From: Octadecabacter algicola
Lineage (GTDB): Bacteria > Pseudomonadota > Alphaproteobacteria > Rhodobacterales > Rhodobacteraceae
Direction of reading: 5' to 3'
DNA length: 64,000 nt
NCBI RefSeq assembly: GCF_021532625.1
Contig: NZ_JAKGAR010000003.1
Span: forward strand, 124,001-188,000
Numbering within the stretch: the first letter of the stretch is position 1; each line of letters begins with the position of its first letter. Below the pieces are notes generated by a model. That model did not search any database. It worked only from the letters and a program-made list of their open reading frames with translations, and was not told the origin of the DNA. Both the position numbers and the translations under genes were made by a program. Shown piece by piece: positions 36,438 to 48,131 of the stretch.

Positions 36438-37340
36438 CTAGCGGATGCGAAGACCCGTTGGTGTCGCTGGCAATGTCTTTCGCTCTCTGTATAGGGTGAA
36501 AAGACCCATCGCGACCACGATACCCGCGCCAAGCAACGTCCATCCATCTGGCCACTCCTTGAAGACAATCAGCCCCAGCAGCAGCGCAACGATCAAAGAC
36601 GTATACCGAAATGGTGCGACAAATCCGATCTCACCAATGCGCATCGCGGCAACCGAAGCCGTATAACCGATCATCAAGCACAGCGCCGCACCAACAATCA
36701 GTTTCCATGTACGAAAGTCCGGCATAACCCATTGCTCACCCGTTGCTGCGGACCCGATCGCCGCCATCACTGTCACCCCAATTGCGGCAACCAATGCAAC
36801 GCGGCTAGAGGGGACAGATTTGGACAGCCTGCGAGACGTTAGATCACGGACAGTCACGCCAATCACCGCCGCGACACCATACAGGGAATAGACGGTAAAC
36901 CCCTCCATGCCGGGGCGAATAATGATCGTGACCCCTATTAACCCGACAGCGATTGCGAGCATGCGCCGCCACCCCACCGGTTCTCGGAAAAACAAGGCTG
37001 CGGCAAGCGTCACCGTCAATGGAAGCGCCTGTAGGATCGCGGCGAGGTTGGCGATAGGCATCCGCAAAAGGGCTGTCAGAAAAAAAACAGTGCTGACAAC
37101 CTCTGCCAATGTCCGCAAGGCGGTCAATGCACGGTCTTTCGGGCTAAGCTGGTAATGTAATTGCCCCCACATGGCGGCTAGAACAAACAATCCGACAGTG
37201 ATTAAGACCCCGCGCAAGAATATCTGCTCAAAGAAAGGCATATCAGGCGCGGCGAGCTTCATAAGCGCATCATTGAGTGTGAAAGCGGCCATAGAAGCCG
37301 ACATCATGATAGCTGCACGCGTATTGTCTGAAAGGGTCAT
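36438..37340 (-). CDS. DMT-superfamily EamA-type transporter
   Basis: 300 aa from ATG 37338-37340, ten hydrophobic segments in two EamA repeats (about 10-140 and 150-290). Repeat 2 contains GEIGFVAPFRYTSLIVALLLGLIVFKEWP, the EamA signature; repeat 1 has the matching PIANLAAILQALPLTVTLAAALFFREP. Inner-membrane exporter/importer of unknown metabolite. Lies 57 nt after the cupin gene and may share its transcript. Part of the insertion between rpoC and rpsL. Confidence 0.88.
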   Translation of the reverse strand: MTLSDNTRAAIMMSASMAAFTLNDALMKLAAPDMPFFEQIFLRGVLITVGLFVLAAMWGQLHYQLSPKDRALTALRTLAEVVSTVFFLTALLRMPIANLAAILQALPLTVTLAAALFFREPVGWRRMLAIAVGLIGVTIIIRPGMEGFTVYSLYGVAAVIGVTVRDLTSRRLSKSVPSSRVALVAAIGVTVMAAIGSAATGEQWVMPDFRTWKLIVGAALCLMIGYTASVAAMRIGEIGFVAPFRYTSLIVALLLGLIVFKEWPDGWTLLGAGIVVAMGLFTLYRERKTLPATPTGLRIR

Positions 37341-37397
37341 GGGAATGGTGTGGCACTCCGCGTCCCTTCGGTCCATCCCTTTAAGCGGCAAGTGATA

Positions 37398-37880
37398 CTA
37401 AATCTTCTTGGGACGATCTTTTAAGTCTGCGTAATCAACGACCTTCCAGGCAAGATCGGGGCCCCGAAACATACGCTTTTTCTGATCAGGAAAATCAACG
37501 ACGTCGCTTTCCTGTCTCTGCCCCACCACAATACAACGCATTGTAGTGTTGCCTGTATTTGTGATCGTGTGGGCCTCACCTCCGCGGCGGTAACCGATGA
37601 AATCCCCATCCGAAACCATATACGTCTCGTCCCCACATCGCGCGCGGCCCTGTCCTGATAAGATGAAGACACACTCGTCTTCAATGTGGTGGAAATGAAA
37701 TTCGGTAGTATCACGGCCCGGTTCGACCTCGAGGATATGAAAGCCAAAACCCGTAATGCCCGCCAGATCACCCAACGACCTGTTCGTCACCTGAGCATTC
37801 TCATTGAGGAAGTGGATCTTCCGCTCGGCGGGGATCTCCTCGATCTCGCCTCTCGTGATCAGGTTTCGAGTATCTGACAT
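37398..37880 (-). CDS. Cupin-domain protein
   Basis: 160 aa from ATG 37878-37880. Cupin motif 1 (GRDTTEFHFHHIEDECVFILSG, two His and Glu of the metal site) and motif 2 (GDFIGYRRGGEAHTITNTG, the fourth ligand His) are both present around residues 60-115. Single-domain cytosolic cupin, enzyme or sensor; substrate unknown. Directly upstream of the DMT transporter. Confidence 0.85.
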   Translation of the reverse strand: MSDTRNLITRGEIEEIPAERKIHFLNENAQVTNRSLGDLAGITGFGFHILEVEPGRDTTEFHFHHIEDECVFILSGQGRARCGDETYMVSDGDFIGYRRGGEAHTITNTGNTTMRCIVVGQRQESDVVDFPDQKKRMFRGPDLAWKVVDYADLKDRPKKI

Positions 37881-37940
37881 GGTATGGCCTCTTGATTTTG
37901 GAGATAGATCGTAACTGAATTGGTGATGTGCATACGATAG

Positions 37941-37974
37941 AAAAAAGGTGGCGCGGGCAAGCCGCACCACCTTA
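37941..37974 (-). terminator. Terminator after the 110-aa secreted protein gene
   Basis: Imperfect inverted repeat with AAGGTGG/CCACCTT arms (37945-37973), G+C interior, and six T on the minus strand (37941-37946). Confidence 0.75.
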
Positions 37975-38024
37975 TTCGGGGTTACCCCCCTTAGGTCAGT
38001 TCCGTGAGTATCGTGACCTATGAT

Positions 38025-38357
38025 TTAGCCGCGCTGTGGGCGTTCTGGCGCGTGGCTTTGAAGAACAGTGTCAACTTGTGCCTGCGTCAGGCTTGCGCCG
38101 GCGTCGTGAAGGCAGGACGCGATGGCTGCGGCATCTGGTGCCGCTGGACGCACTTGTTGTGATCGTTGGGAGCCTGGTTCCGGGCGCGGCATGCATGTTT
38201 GCAGTGCGGCCTCTGTAACACCGAGATCAGACGCCATTGCAGCGATGTCAGGCCCGCGTTGGGGGCGATCTTGGTTTTGCGCTGTGGCCGCAAACGGAGC
38301 TGCGATGATGCCCGCGGCAAGCGCGAGAGTGATGATTGAACCTGTCGTGCGTGTCAT
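38025..38357 (-). CDS. Small secreted protein, unknown
   Basis: 110 aa. Signal peptide MTRTTGSIITLALAAGIIAAPFAATA with cleavage before QNQDRPQ. Mature part has two Cys (LQTCMPRPE and IASCLHDAGA) set symmetrically in two short helical repeats (MASDLGVTEAALQTCM and ASCLHDAGASLTQAQVDTVL), flanked by RPQRG at both ends. Not recognised; probably periplasmic. Single-gene unit with its own terminator, downstream of rpoC. Confidence 0.7.
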   Translation of the reverse strand: MTRTTGSIITLALAAGIIAAPFAATAQNQDRPQRGPDIAAMASDLGVTEAALQTCMPRPEPGSQRSQQVRPAAPDAAAIASCLHDAGASLTQAQVDTVLQSHAPERPQRG

Positions 38358-38471
38358 ATTTTTTTCCTGTATCGCACCGCCTCATTTTGGGATGCACAGG
38401 TGATACGCTTTGAAGCCAACGCTCCGTCGGAAACTTTATGGTGCCGTAAGGTCAACCACCGGATCGCATAC

Positions 38472-38505
38472 AAAAAAGGCCGCCGGAAAGTCCGGCGGCC
38501 TTTTT
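38472..38505 (-). terminator. Terminator after rpoC
   Basis: 12-bp stem AGGCCGCCGGA/TCCGGCGGCCT-type with an AAAG/CTTT loop, followed on the minus strand by six T. Begins 20 nt after the rpoC stop. Confidence 0.9.
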
Positions 38506-38525
38506 CAATTCATGCTGAGACGATC

Positions 38526-41500
38526 TTATTCGTCGCGGCTTTCAGGTGTGTCTACGACGATCGTGTCAAACGCGTCCCCACCTACAACATCGTCAGATGT
38601 TGCAGCTGGCGCCGCCAATGCAGCGGCTTGTTCAGCCTCTTCACGGCGTGCCTGAATGACCACGTTGTCACGCTCTCCGGCGATACGTGTGACGCGCTGT
38701 GTTGCGCCACCTGTACCGGCAGGGATCAGGCGACCAACGATGACGTTCTCTTTGAGGCCGACCAGTTTGTCGCGCTTACCCTGTACGGATGCTTCCGTAA
38801 GAACCCGCGTGGTCTCCTGGAAAGATGCCGCAGAGATGAAGGAACGTGTCTGCAAGGACGCCTTAGTGATCCCAAGAAGGATCGGCTCACCCTGTGCAGG
38901 ACGACCACCACGGGCAATCGCCTTAGCGTTTGCTTCGTCAAACTCGGCCTTGTCTACGTTTTCACCTTTAAGCAGTGTCGTTTCACCACTGTCAGAGATC
39001 TCCCACTTCTGGAGCATCTGACGAACGATAACTTCGATGTGCTTATCGTTAATCTTAACACCCTGTAGGCGGTAAACGTCTTGGACTTCGTCGATCATGT
39101 AATCAGCCAAGGCTTCGACACCCATAATGGCGAGAATGTCATGCGGCGCAGGGTTGCCGTCCATGATGTAATCGCCCTTTTGCACGAAGTCGCCTTCTTG
39201 CACTGGGATGTGTTTGCCCTTCGGCACCATGTACTCGACCTTGATATCCGGATCTTCAGCGGACTCAATCGCGATACGACGCTTGTTTTTGTAGTCCTTA
39301 CCAAAGCGAACATAACCGTCGTTTTCTGCAATGATCGCGTGGTCTTTAGGGCGACGTGCCTCAAAGAGTTCCGCAACCCGTGGCAGACCACCGGTAATAT
39401 CCTTGGTCTTGGCACCTTCACGCGGAATACGCGCCACAACGTCACCAGCTTTGATCTCTTGCTGATCTTCGATCGAGAGAACCGCGTCGACAGACATAGG
39501 GTAGGTCACAGGGTTGCCTGCTTCGTTGCGAACAGGTTCGCCGTCGGCACCAACGATCAGGATTTCCGGCTTCAGCTCGTTGCCTTTTGGCGCAGAACGC
39601 CAATCAGTCACGATCTTCTGCGTCATGCCTGTTGCTTCATCGGTGTCTTCGCGGATTGCGATACCATTGATGAGGTCAACAAACTTAACCGTACCGGCCT
39701 TCTCTGCGATGATTGGCAGTGTGAAGGGGTCCCATTCGAACATCTTGTCGCCGCGTGCGATTTTCGCGCCGTCTTTGACGAAGACTTTGGAACCGTAGCC
39801 GACCTTGTGGTTGGCAAGCTCTTCACCGTTTTCGTCCATGATCGCGAGAACCATGTTCCGGCCCATAACAACCTGCTCACCAAACTCGTTTGCGAGAAGC
39901 GTTGCATTGCGGAACTCGACCTTACCGTCGGCGGATGCTTCGAGGAAGGACTGTTGGCCACCCTGCGCAACACCACCAATGTGGAATGTACGCATTGTCA
40001 GCTGTGTACCAGGCTCACCGATGGACTGCGCAGCAATAATGCCGACAGCTTCGCCGATGTTGACGCGTGTACCGCGTGCAAGGTCACGACCGTAACACAT
40101 TGCACAAACGCCATCTTCGGCCTCACATGTCAGTGGGCTGCGGATGCGCATCTTGGAAACGCCAGCGGTCTCGATCGCATCAGCAGAACGTTCGTCGATC
40201 AGCTCACCGGCTTTGACGATTACGTCTTCCGTACCCGGAACCAGAACATCGTCAGCGGACACACGGCCCAAGACCCGTTCGGACAAGGACGCAACGACCT
40301 CACCATCGTTGACAGCTGCTTCTGCGGTAATCGCAGTCTCAGTGCCACAATCAACTTCGCGAACGATACAATCCTGTGCAACGTCAACCAAACGACGTGT
40401 CAGGTATCCGGAGTTCGCTGTCTTAAGCGCGGTATCGGACAGACCCTTACGAGCACCGTGTGTCGAGTTGAAGTACTCGAGAACGGTCAGGCCTTCTTTA
40501 AAGTTCGAGATGATCGGCGTTTCGATGATTTCACCGTTCGGCTTGGCCATCAGACCACGCATACCGCCCAGCTGTTTCATCTGAGTAACGGAACCACGCG
40601 CACCGGAGTGAGCCATCATGTAAACAGAGTTTGGTTCATTCTCGGAACCGTCTTCTGCACGACCAGTGGTCGAGATTGTGGACATCATCGCTTCGGTCAC
40701 TTTGTCGTTCGACTTTGACCAAGCATCGACAACTTTGTTGTACTTCTCGCCCTGAGTAATCAGGCCGTCCATGTACTGCTGTTCAAAGTCTTTAACTTGA
40801 TCGCGTGTGTCGTTGACCAGTTCCCACTTGGTATCAGGGATAACCATGTCATCCTTACCGAACGAGATACCTGCCTTGAACGCTTCTTTGAAGCCCATGG
40901 TCATGATCTGGTCACAGAAGATGACAGATTCTTTCTGACCACAGTAACGGTAGACCGTATCGATAACCTGCTGAACTTCCTTCTTACGCAGAAGACGGTT
41001 CACCAACTCAAACGGAGCTTTGTTGTTCAACGGCAGAAGTGCGCCAAGACGGACGCGGCCAGGCGTTGTTTCGAAACGCTGCATGACCTCATTGCCTTCC
41101 GCGTCGATCTGCGGAATGCGGGCTTGAATCTTTGCGTGCAGGTGAACTTCACCCGCCGCCAAAGCGTGCTCGACTTCTTCGATGTCGCCGAAGACCATGC
41201 CTTCACCAACCATGCCTTCGCGCTCAATGGTCGTGTAGTACAGACCCAAAATCATATCCTGTGACGGAACAATGATCGGCGCGCCGTTCGCAGGCGACAG
41301 AACGTTGTTCGTGGACATCATCAGAACGCGCGCTTCCAGCTGTGCCTCAAGGGACAGCGGAACGTGCACAGCCATTTGGTCACCGTCGAAGTCAGCGTTG
41401 AACGCGGAACATACAAGCGGGTGCAGCTGGATGGCTTTACCTTCGATCAGAACCGGTTCGAACGCCTGAATACCAAGACGGTGCAATGTAGGGGCACGGT

Positions 41501-42779
41501 TCAGCATGACAGGGTGTTCACGGATCACTTCGTCCAAGATGTCCCAAACTTCAGGACGTTCTTTTTCAACGAGCTTCTTAGCTTGCTTCACTGTGGAAGA
41601 CAGGCCCTTAGCTTCGAGGCGGGAGTAGATGAACGGTTTGAACAGCTCCAACGCCATCTTCTTGGGAAGACCACATTGATGCAGTTTTAATTCCGGACCG
41701 GTCACAATCACCGAACGGCCGGAGAAGTCGACGCGCTTACCCAAAAGGTTTTGACGGAAACGACCCTGTTTACCTTTCAGCATGTCGGACAGCGATTTCA
41801 ACGGACGCTTGTTGGCGCCAGTGATCACGCGGCCACGACGGCCGTTGTCGAACAATGCGTCGACAGATTCCTGCAACATCCGCTTTTCGTTACGAACAAT
41901 GATGTCAGGTGCGCGCAGTTCGATCAGACGCTTGAGACGGTTGTTCCGGTTGATCACACGACGGTAAAGGTCGTTCAAATCGGACGTCGCAAAGCGGCCA
42001 CCATCCAGCGGCACCAGTGGGCGCAGCTCTGGCGGGATCACAGGCACAACGGTCAGGATCATCCATTCAGGACGGTTGCCGGACTCGATGAAGCTTTCAA
42101 CGATCTTCAAACGTTTGATGATCTTTTTGGGCTTCAATTCGCCAGTCGCAACTTTCAGCTCTTCGCGCAGCATTTCTGCTTCGCCTTCGAGGTCGATTGC
42201 AGCCAGCATTTCGCGGATCGCTTCAGCACCGATGTTGGCTGTGAACGCGTCCATGCCGTAAGCGTCTTGTGCGTCAAGGAATTCTTCCTCTGTCATCAAG
42301 GCACCGTATGTCAGGTCTGTAAGGCCCGGCTCGATAACAACGTAGTTTTCGAAATACAGGATGCGTTCCAGATCGCGCAGCGTCATGTCCAGCATCAAGC
42401 CAATGCGGGATGGCAGGGACTTCAGGAACCAGATGTGCGCAACAGGCGCAGCCAGTTCGATGTGGCCCATACGCTCACGGCGTACTTTTTGCAGCGTAAC
42501 TTCAACACCGCATTTCTCGCAGACAACGCCGCGATACTTCATGCGCTTATATTTGCCGCACAGACATTCGTAGTCTTTGATTGGCCCAAAGATACGTGCG
42601 CAGAACAGACCGTCGCGTTCAGGTTTGAACGTACGGTAGTTGATGGTTTCTGGCTTCTTGATCTCACCAAAGGACCACGAGAGGATCCGTTCTGGAGAGG
42701 CCAAAGAGACCTTGATTTCGTCGAACGTTTTCGCCGGTGTGAGCGGGTTAAACGGGTTGTTTGTCAGTTCCTGGTTCAT
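38526..42779 (-). CDS. rpoC: DNA-directed RNA polymerase subunit beta'
   Basis: 1417 aa from ATG 42777-42779 ([17 protein letters not shown]) with AAGGAG upstream. Zinc-binding [20 protein letters not shown] near residue 70. Catalytic [16 protein letters not shown] and the trigger-loop region [21 protein letters not shown] are intact. Ala-rich acidic C-terminal tail. Normally follows rpoB directly; here a 68-codon ORF lies between. Confidence 0.98.
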   Translation of the reverse strand: MNQELTNNPFNPLTPAKTFDEIKVSLASPERILSWSFGEIKKPETINYRTFKPERDGLFCARIFGPIKDYECLCGKYKRMKYRGVVCEKCGVEVTLQKVRRERMGHIELAAPVAHIWFLKSLPSRIGLMLDMTLRDLERILYFENYVVIEPGLTDLTYGALMTEEEFLDAQDAYGMDAFTANIGAEAIREMLAAIDLEGEAEMLREELKVATGELKPKKIIKRLKIVESFIESGNRPEWMILTVVPVIPPELRPLVPLDGGRFATSDLNDLYRRVINRNNRLKRLIELRAPDIIVRNEKRMLQESVDALFDNGRRGRVITGANKRPLKSLSDMLKGKQGRFRQNLLGKRVDFSGRSVIVTGPELKLHQCGLPKKMALELFKPFIYSRLEAKGLSSTVKQAKKLVEKERPEVWDILDEVIREHPVMLNRAPTLHRLGIQAFEPVLIEGKAIQLHPLVCSAFNADFDGDQMAVHVPLSLEAQLEARVLMMSTNNVLSPANGAPIIVPSQDMILGLYYTTIEREGMVGEGMVFGDIEEVEHALAAGEVHLHAKIQARIPQIDAEGNEVMQRFETTPGRVRLGALLPLNNKAPFELVNRLLRKKEVQQVIDTVYRYCGQKESVIFCDQIMTMGFKEAFKAGISFGKDDMVIPDTKWELVNDTRDQVKDFEQQYMDGLITQGEKYNKVVDAWSKSNDKVTEAMMSTISTTGRAEDGSENEPNSVYMMAHSGARGSVTQMKQLGGMRGLMAKPNGEIIETPIISNFKEGLTVLEYFNSTHGARKGLSDTALKTANSGYLTRRLVDVAQDCIVREVDCGTETAITAEAAVNDGEVVASLSERVLGRVSADDVLVPGTEDVIVKAGELIDERSADAIETAGVSKMRIRSPLTCEAEDGVCAMCYGRDLARGTRVNIGEAVGIIAAQSIGEPGTQLTMRTFHIGGVAQGGQQSFLEASADGKVEFRNATLLANEFGEQVVMGRNMVLAIMDENGEELANHKVGYGSKVFVKDGAKIARGDKMFEWDPFTLPIIAEKAGTVKFVDLINGIAIREDTDEATGMTQKIVTDWRSAPKGNELKPEILIVGADGEPVRNEAGNPVTYPMSVDAVLSIEDQQEIKAGDVVARIPREGAKTKDITGGLPRVAELFEARRPKDHAIIAENDGYVRFGKDYKNKRRIAIESAEDPDIKVEYMVPKGKHIPVQEGDFVQKGDYIMDGNPAPHDILAIMGVEALADYMIDEVQDVYRLQGVKINDKHIEVIVRQMLQKWEISDSGETTLLKGENVDKAEFDEANAKAIARGGRPAQGEPILLGITKASLQTRSFISAASFQETTRVLTEASVQGKRDKLVGLKENVIVGRLIPAGTGGATQRVTRIAGERDNVVIQARREEAEQAAALAAPAATSDDVVGGDAFDTIVVDTPESRDE

Positions 42780-42803
42780 ATCAGGCTCCTTCAAGAGCAG
42801 TGA

Positions 42804-43010
42804 TCAAAAAGGCATTTCGCTGAGGCCGTTGATCAAGAAAATTATGAATGCGATGTGAGCTGCGAGCGCGAGGATTGTGAGAGCAAGAAGAAAACCAGCT
42901 ATCTTTGGTGATTGAGATTTTCGAGTCTTCCATACTTTCCAAGCGAACCACGCCCCGATGAAGGGGAGAACGACGATGGCGAGCAAAAATAGTGTATCAC
43001 CGTATGCCAA
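42804..43010 (-). CDS. Small two-TM protein between rpoB and rpoC (unknown)
   Basis: 68 aa from a TTG start (43008-43010) with GGAGA 6 nt upstream. Two strong hydrophobic segments (about residues 6-24 and 37-60) join through the basic turn WKVWKTRKSQSPK, a textbook two-helix inner-membrane hairpin. Lies 24 nt after rpoB and 24 nt before rpoC, so it must be cotranscribed with the two polymerase genes. No function recognised. Confidence 0.65.
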   Translation of the reverse strand: MAYGDTLFLLAIVVLPFIGAWFAWKVWKTRKSQSPKIAGFLLALTILALAAHIAFIIFLINGLSEMPF

Positions 43011-43034
43011 TATCGTTCTCCATATTCATCGGAC

Positions 43035-46000
43035 TTATTCATCATCCTCCGCAGCATCCAAGAGTTCCATATTAAGGCCAAGGCCTCGGACTTCTTTCAC
43101 GAGAACGTTGAACGATTCTGGCACGCCAGCTTCAAAGTTGTCTTCGCCCTTAACGATGCTTTCGTAGACTTTCGTCCGGCCAGCCACGTCATCGGATTTC
43201 ACAGTCAGCATCTCTTGCAGCGTGTATGCCGCGCCATATGCTTCGAGTGCCCAGACTTCCATTTCCCCGAAACGCTGACCACCGAACTGGGCTTTACCAC
43301 CCAGCGGCTGTTGCGTGACCAAGGAGTATGGTCCTGTGGAACGTGCGTGGATCTTGTCATCGACAAGGTGGTGCAGTTTCAGCAGGTACTTAACGCCTAC
43401 TGTAACCTTACGGGAGAATTGTTCACCCGTGCGGCCGTCAAACAGCACCGATTGACCAGATGTATCGAACCCTGCGCGTGTCAGCGCATCGTTGACGTCA
43501 GCTTCTTTCGCGCCGTCAAAGACTGGCGTTGCGATTGGAACACCACGTGTGACGTTGCCCGCGGCTTCGATCAGTTCATCGTCGGTCATGTCAGCCACGC
43601 CCTCAGAATAAACATCTTCACCGTAAGCAATCTTCATCGCTTCTTTCACAGGTGTCAGATCACCGTTGCGACGGTATTCACCGAGCGCTTCGTCAATCTC
43701 AAGGCCCAGACCGCGAGCGGCCCAACCCATGTGAGTTTCCAGAATCTGACCAACGTTCATACGTGATGGAACGCCGAGTGGGTTCAGACAGAAGTCGACA
43801 GGTGTGCCGTCTTGCAAGAACGGCATGTCTTCCATTGGGACTACCTTGGAAATAACACCTTTGTTCCCGTGACGACCCGCCATCTTATCGCCCGGCTGAA
43901 GCTTACGCTTCACCGCAACGAAGACTTTAACCATCTTCATCACGCCCGGTGGCAGATCATCGCCGCGGCGCACTTTTTCGACCTTATCTTCGAACCGTGC
44001 GTCGAGCAGTTTCTTCTGCGCTTCGTACTGTTCGTTCAGGGCTTCTACGATCTGTGCGTCGTCTTCTTCTTTCAGAGCCAGCTGCCACCAGTGGCTGCGT
44101 GGAAGCTCTTCGAGCATCGCGCCGTCGATTGTTGCGCCGGTTTTGATGCCTTTCGGGCCCTTCGCAACAGTCTTGCCTTCGATCATAGAACGCAGACGCG
44201 CGTAGATGTTACGATCAAGGATCGTCATCTCATCGTCGCGGTCACGTGCAAGACGTTCGACTTCTTCACGTTCGATCTGAAGCGCACGTTCGTCTTTTTC
44301 AACGCCGTGGCGGTTGAACACACGAACCTCAACGACCGTACCAAAATCACCCGGCTTAACGCGCAGGGATGTGTCACGAACGTCAGATGCTTTCTCACCA
44401 AAGATGGCGCGGAGAAGCTTTTCTTCCGGCGTCATCGGGCTTTCGCCCTTCGGTGTGATCTTACCAACGAGGATGTCACCCGGCTCAACTTCGGCGCCGA
44501 TGTAAACGATACCTGCTTCGTCGAGGTTGCGCAGGGCTTCCTCACCGACGTTTGGAATATCGCGTGTGATTTCCTCTGGCCCAAGCTTGGTGTCACGTGC
44601 AGCGACTTCGAACTCTTCGATGTGGATCGAAGTGAAGACGTCGTCACGCACGATACGCTCGGAGATCAGAATGGAGTCTTCGTAGTTGTAGCCGTTCCAA
44701 GGCATAAACGCGACGACCACGTTTTTACCGAGAGCCAATTCACCGATGTCCGTGGATGGACCGTCAGCAATAACTTCGCCCTTAAGAACCGTGTCACCAA
44801 CCTTCACCAATGGGCGCTGGTTGATACATGTGTTCTGGTTGGAACGCTGGAACTTGCGCATGCGGTAGATGTCAACGCCTGGATCACCAACCTCAAGGTC
44901 GGATGTAGCGCGAACAACGATACGTGTCGCATCAACTTGGTCGATGATACCGCCGCGTTTCGCCATGATCGCAGCGCCGGAATCCCGTGCGACCACTTCT
45001 TCGATACCGGTACCAACAAGCGGAGCTTCTGCCTGAAGCAGCGGAACCGCCTGACGCATCATGTTCGAACCCATCAAGGCACGGTTGGCGTCATCGTTTT
45101 CAAGGAACGGGATCAAGGAGGCCGCAACGGAGACCAACTGCTTTGGTGAAACGTCGATCAGATCAACAGATGAGTTCTGAGCGAGTGTGTATTCACCGTT
45201 CTGACGTGTGGACACGAGGTCGTTCACGAAAGACATGTCTTCGTTCAGGTTCGCGTTGGCCTGCGCCACTGTGTGACGCATTTCTTCGGTCGCGGACATG
45301 TAGTGAACTTCGTCCGTTACCTTGCCATCTGTGACAACGCGGTATGGTGTTTCGATGAAGCCATACTTGTTGACGCGGGCAAATGTTGCGAGCGAGTTGA
45401 TCAGACCAATGTTCGGGCCTTCCGGTGTCTCAATCGGACACATACGACCGTAGTGCGTTGGGTGAACGTCACGAACCTCAAAGCCTGCACGTTCACGTGT
45501 CAGACCACCTGGCCCAAGCGCGGACAAGCGGCGCTTGTGCGTGACTTCGGACAACGGGTTGGTTTGGTCCATGAACTGAGACAGCTGCGAGGAACCGAAG
45601 AATTCACGAACCGCAGCAGCAGCTGGCTTCGCGTTGATCAGGTCCTGAGGCATCACTGTGTCGATTTCGACGCTGGACATACGCTCCTTGATGGCGCGCT
45701 CCATGCGAAGCAGACCAACACGGTACTGGTTTTCCATCAGCTCGCCAACGGAACGCACACGACGGTTACCAAGGTGGTCAATGTCGTCCACGTCGCCCTT
45801 GCCGTCGCGCAGTTCAACCAGCGCTTTGATGCAGGAAACGATGTCTTCTTTGCGCAATGTGCGCATTGTGTCTTCGGCATCCAAGGCAAGACGCATGTTC
45901 ATCTTAACGCGACCAACTGCGGACAGGTCGTAACGCTCAGAGTCGAAGAACAGGCTGTCAAACAATGTGGAAGCGGCATCAACGGTGGGCGGCTCGCCCG

Positions 46001-47177
46001 GGCGCATAACGCGGTAGATGTCCATAAGCGCAGTTTCGCGACCCATGTTTTTGTCTGCCGCCATTGTGTTACGCATGTATGGGCCAACATTGACGTTATC
46101 GATGTCCAGAACTGGGATCGTTTTAACGCCAGCATCAACGAGTTCTTTCAGCGTACCGCCGATCAATTCGTCTGCTTTGTCGTACTCTAGCGTCAACTCG
46201 TCACCGGCTTCGACGTAAATCGCACCGGTTTCTTCGTTGATGATGTCTTCGGCTGCGAATTTGCCGACGATCTGCTCATAAGGAACGAGCAGCTCAGTGA
46301 CCTCACCGGCGTCAATCAGAGCCTTAACGGCACGTGGAGTGACTTTCTTACCGGCTTCAGCAATCACTTCACCAGTCTTCGCATCGACAAGATCGAACGT
46401 CGGGCGCGTACCGCGCACGCGCTCTGGGAAGAACTTGGTTTTCCAAGCTTTCGCCTTCTTGTCGAATGTATAGTCAACCGTATCGTAGTAGGCGTTCATG
46501 ATCGCCTCTTGGTCGAGACCAAGCGCGTACAGAAGCGTCGTTACCGGCAATTTGCGGCGACGGTCGATGCGGCAGAACACGAGGTCTTTGGCGTCGAATT
46601 CGAAATCCAACCAAGAGCCACGGTAAGGAATGATACGACATGCGAACAACAGCTTACCCGAGCTGTGTGTTTTACCCTTGTCGTGGTCAAAGAAAACGCC
46701 AGGTGAGCGGTGCATCTGGGAAACGATTACACGCTCAGTACCGTTCACAACGAACGTGCCGTTTGGCGTCATCAAAGGCATGTCGCCCATGAAAACGTCT
46801 TGTTCCTTGATGTCCTTAACCGACTTCGCGCCAGTGTCTTCATCCACATCAAACACGATCAGACGGAGAGTAACCTTAAGCGGTGCGGCATATGTCATGT
46901 CGCGCTGCTGGCACTCTTCAACGTCATACTTCGGCTTTTCGAGCTCGTACTTTACGAATTCGAGAACGGAAGTTTCGTTAAAGTCTTTAATTGGGAAGAC
47001 CGACTGAAAAACACCTTTGATGCCTTCGCCGTCAAGCGGCGTGTCACTGTCGCCTGAGCGCAGGAACAGATCATAGGATGATTTCTGAACCTCAATGAGG
47101 TTCGGCATGTCGAGGACTTCGCGGATTTTTCCGTAGTATTTACGGAGACGTTTCTGACCGAGGAACGTTTGCGCCAT
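43035..47177 (-). CDS. rpoB: DNA-directed RNA polymerase subunit beta
   Basis: 1380 aa from ATG 47175-47177 ([18 protein letters not shown]); an upstream GTG lies inside the AAAGGTG ribosome-binding site. The rifampicin region [20 protein letters not shown] with [10 protein letters not shown] following carries wild-type residues. C-terminal [21 protein letters not shown] is complete. Promoter and terminator-like region lie about 380 nt upstream. Separated from rplL by the VapBC45 pair and an orphan BrnA-like gene. Confidence 0.98.
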   Translation of the reverse strand: MAQTFLGQKRLRKYYGKIREVLDMPNLIEVQKSSYDLFLRSGDSDTPLDGEGIKGVFQSVFPIKDFNETSVLEFVKYELEKPKYDVEECQQRDMTYAAPLKVTLRLIVFDVDEDTGAKSVKDIKEQDVFMGDMPLMTPNGTFVVNGTERVIVSQMHRSPGVFFDHDKGKTHSSGKLLFACRIIPYRGSWLDFEFDAKDLVFCRIDRRRKLPVTTLLYALGLDQEAIMNAYYDTVDYTFDKKAKAWKTKFFPERVRGTRPTFDLVDAKTGEVIAEAGKKVTPRAVKALIDAGEVTELLVPYEQIVGKFAAEDIINEETGAIYVEAGDELTLEYDKADELIGGTLKELVDAGVKTIPVLDIDNVNVGPYMRNTMAADKNMGRETALMDIYRVMRPGEPPTVDAASTLFDSLFFDSERYDLSAVGRVKMNMRLALDAEDTMRTLRKEDIVSCIKALVELRDGKGDVDDIDHLGNRRVRSVGELMENQYRVGLLRMERAIKERMSSVEIDTVMPQDLINAKPAAAAVREFFGSSQLSQFMDQTNPLSEVTHKRRLSALGPGGLTRERAGFEVRDVHPTHYGRMCPIETPEGPNIGLINSLATFARVNKYGFIETPYRVVTDGKVTDEVHYMSATEEMRHTVAQANANLNEDMSFVNDLVSTRQNGEYTLAQNSSVDLIDVSPKQLVSVAASLIPFLENDDANRALMGSNMMRQAVPLLQAEAPLVGTGIEEVVARDSGAAIMAKRGGIIDQVDATRIVVRATSDLEVGDPGVDIYRMRKFQRSNQNTCINQRPLVKVGDTVLKGEVIADGPSTDIGELALGKNVVVAFMPWNGYNYEDSILISERIVRDDVFTSIHIEEFEVAARDTKLGPEEITRDIPNVGEEALRNLDEAGIVYIGAEVEPGDILVGKITPKGESPMTPEEKLLRAIFGEKASDVRDTSLRVKPGDFGTVVEVRVFNRHGVEKDERALQIEREEVERLARDRDDEMTILDRNIYARLRSMIEGKTVAKGPKGIKTGATIDGAMLEELPRSHWWQLALKEEDDAQIVEALNEQYEAQKKLLDARFEDKVEKVRRGDDLPPGVMKMVKVFVAVKRKLQPGDKMAGRHGNKGVISKVVPMEDMPFLQDGTPVDFCLNPLGVPSRMNVGQILETHMGWAARGLGLEIDEALGEYRRNGDLTPVKEAMKIAYGEDVYSEGVADMTDDELIEAAGNVTRGVPIATPVFDGAKEADVNDALTRAGFDTSGQSVLFDGRTGEQFSRKVTVGVKYLLKLHHLVDDKIHARSTGPYSLVTQQPLGGKAQFGGQRFGEMEVWALEAYGAAYTLQEMLTVKSDDVAGRTKVYESIVKGEDNFEAGVPESFNVLVKEVRGLGLNMELLDAAEDDE

Positions 47178-47552
47178 TTGGTTGGACACCTTTCAAATTC
47201 TCACCGGCGCACGAACAGTTGGGCGACTGCACGGGCGACCATACGAGACGACAAAAAAGGGGTCCATTCTCGCCACGCGACCCATTGCGCAGCTCTCGAC
47301 CCCATATCCTGCCTTGGAAAACACCCCGAAACTTCAGGAGGCTTACCAAGGTAGGCCTGCTCAAAACGCTTTGCCGGCCCCTGAAAACAAACGGTTTTTA
47401 GGGGGTGAAGTGGCTCCATGCTTCAAGACAGAAAGAGCGGCCCCGAATCAATCGAAGCCGCGTGAACCTGCTAAATAGGTTGTGATTAAGGAAATGACAA
47501 GAGGCCGAACGCCATCGTGCGCCAGACATCGTGCGCCGATTTCCTTCTCCTA
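47178..47552 (-). other. rpoB leader (gene-free)
   Basis: About 370 nt upstream of rpoB without a gene I can support. Short open frames in both strands have no ribosome-binding site or family match. Long leaders in front of rpoB are unusual; it may hold a regulatory RNA structure, but I cannot name one. Confidence 0.4.
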
Positions 47553-47581
47553 ATCTTGGGACAAAGAGCACCCAAGGTCAA
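47553..47581 (-). promoter_or_regulatory. Possible promoter of rpoB
   Basis: Minus strand: -35 TTGACC (47576-47581), 17-bp spacer, -10 CAAGAT (47553-47558), a poor -10 with three matches. Same spacing as the ribosomal-unit promoters but no strong C tract. Directly upstream of the -35 lie four 11-bp repeats. Confidence 0.4.
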
Positions 47582-47592
47582 GAAAAAGCGCA

Positions 47593-47636
47593 TATGGGAC
47601 CAGTATGGGTCCGGTATGGTTACGATATGGTTATGA
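47593..47636. repeat. Four tandem 11-bp repeats between rpoB promoter and orphan brnA
   Basis: Units at 47593, 47604, 47615 and 47626, each beginning TATGG (consensus TATGGKTMCGA; first two TATGGG, last two TATGGTTA). The 11-bp period keeps each unit on about the same helix face. They end 71 nt before the BrnA-like start on the plus strand and begin 11 nt upstream of the rpoB -35, so they could be operators for either side. Confidence 0.7.
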
Positions 47637-47707
47637 GCCGGAACGCCTGTTTTGGGGCTGATTAACCCGCTGACGTCACGATGGCACCCTCAAGACAGGA
47701 GAGCACC

Positions 47708-48115
47708 ATGCGTGAAGCGAACCCAAAACAGATGACAAAAACAGACCTCAAACATTGGGGGCTGGGCGTCGATGCCATGAAGATGATGGACTACGAGCTG
47801 ATGGGGTTCCTGCACGAAACCCGCGCCCTGCCCCGCGACTGGGACAAGATTTGGGAGGATCAGGACAAACGAGACCCCAAACGCAAGAAGGTGACGATTT
47901 CACTGGATGATGACGTGGTGCGGTTCTTCAAAGGCCTCGGCCCCGGGTATCAACCCCGCATGAACCGCGTGCTGCGGGCGTTCATGCATTTCCGGCTGGC
48001 GAAGCTGATCGAAGGGCCGGACACGATGGATTACATTTTGCGCCCCGACGCGGTGCTGGAAAAAGCCCGGATGCAACCGAAGTGGGGCGATACGCAGGTG
48101 ATGTTGGAGGAGTGA
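47708..48115 (+). CDS. Orphan BrnA-like antitoxin/regulator
   Basis: 135 aa from ATG 47708 with AGGAG 7 nt upstream. The C-terminal two-thirds has the BrnA pattern (KKVTISLDDDVVRFFKGLG then GYQPRMNRVLRAFM), a ribbon-helix-helix fold, with an extra C-terminal extension (YILRPDAVLEKARMQPKWGD). No BrnT partner is adjacent. Plausibly a stand-alone DNA-binding regulator. Tandem repeats lie in its upstream region. Confidence 0.75.
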   Translation: MREANPKQMTKTDLKHWGLGVDAMKMMDYELMGFLHETRALPRDWDKIWEDQDKRDPKRKKVTISLDDDVVRFFKGLGPGYQPRMNRVLRAFMHFRLAKLIEGPDTMDYILRPDAVLEKARMQPKWGDTQVMLEE

Positions 48116-48131
48116 AGGGGGAGCTCGAGAT

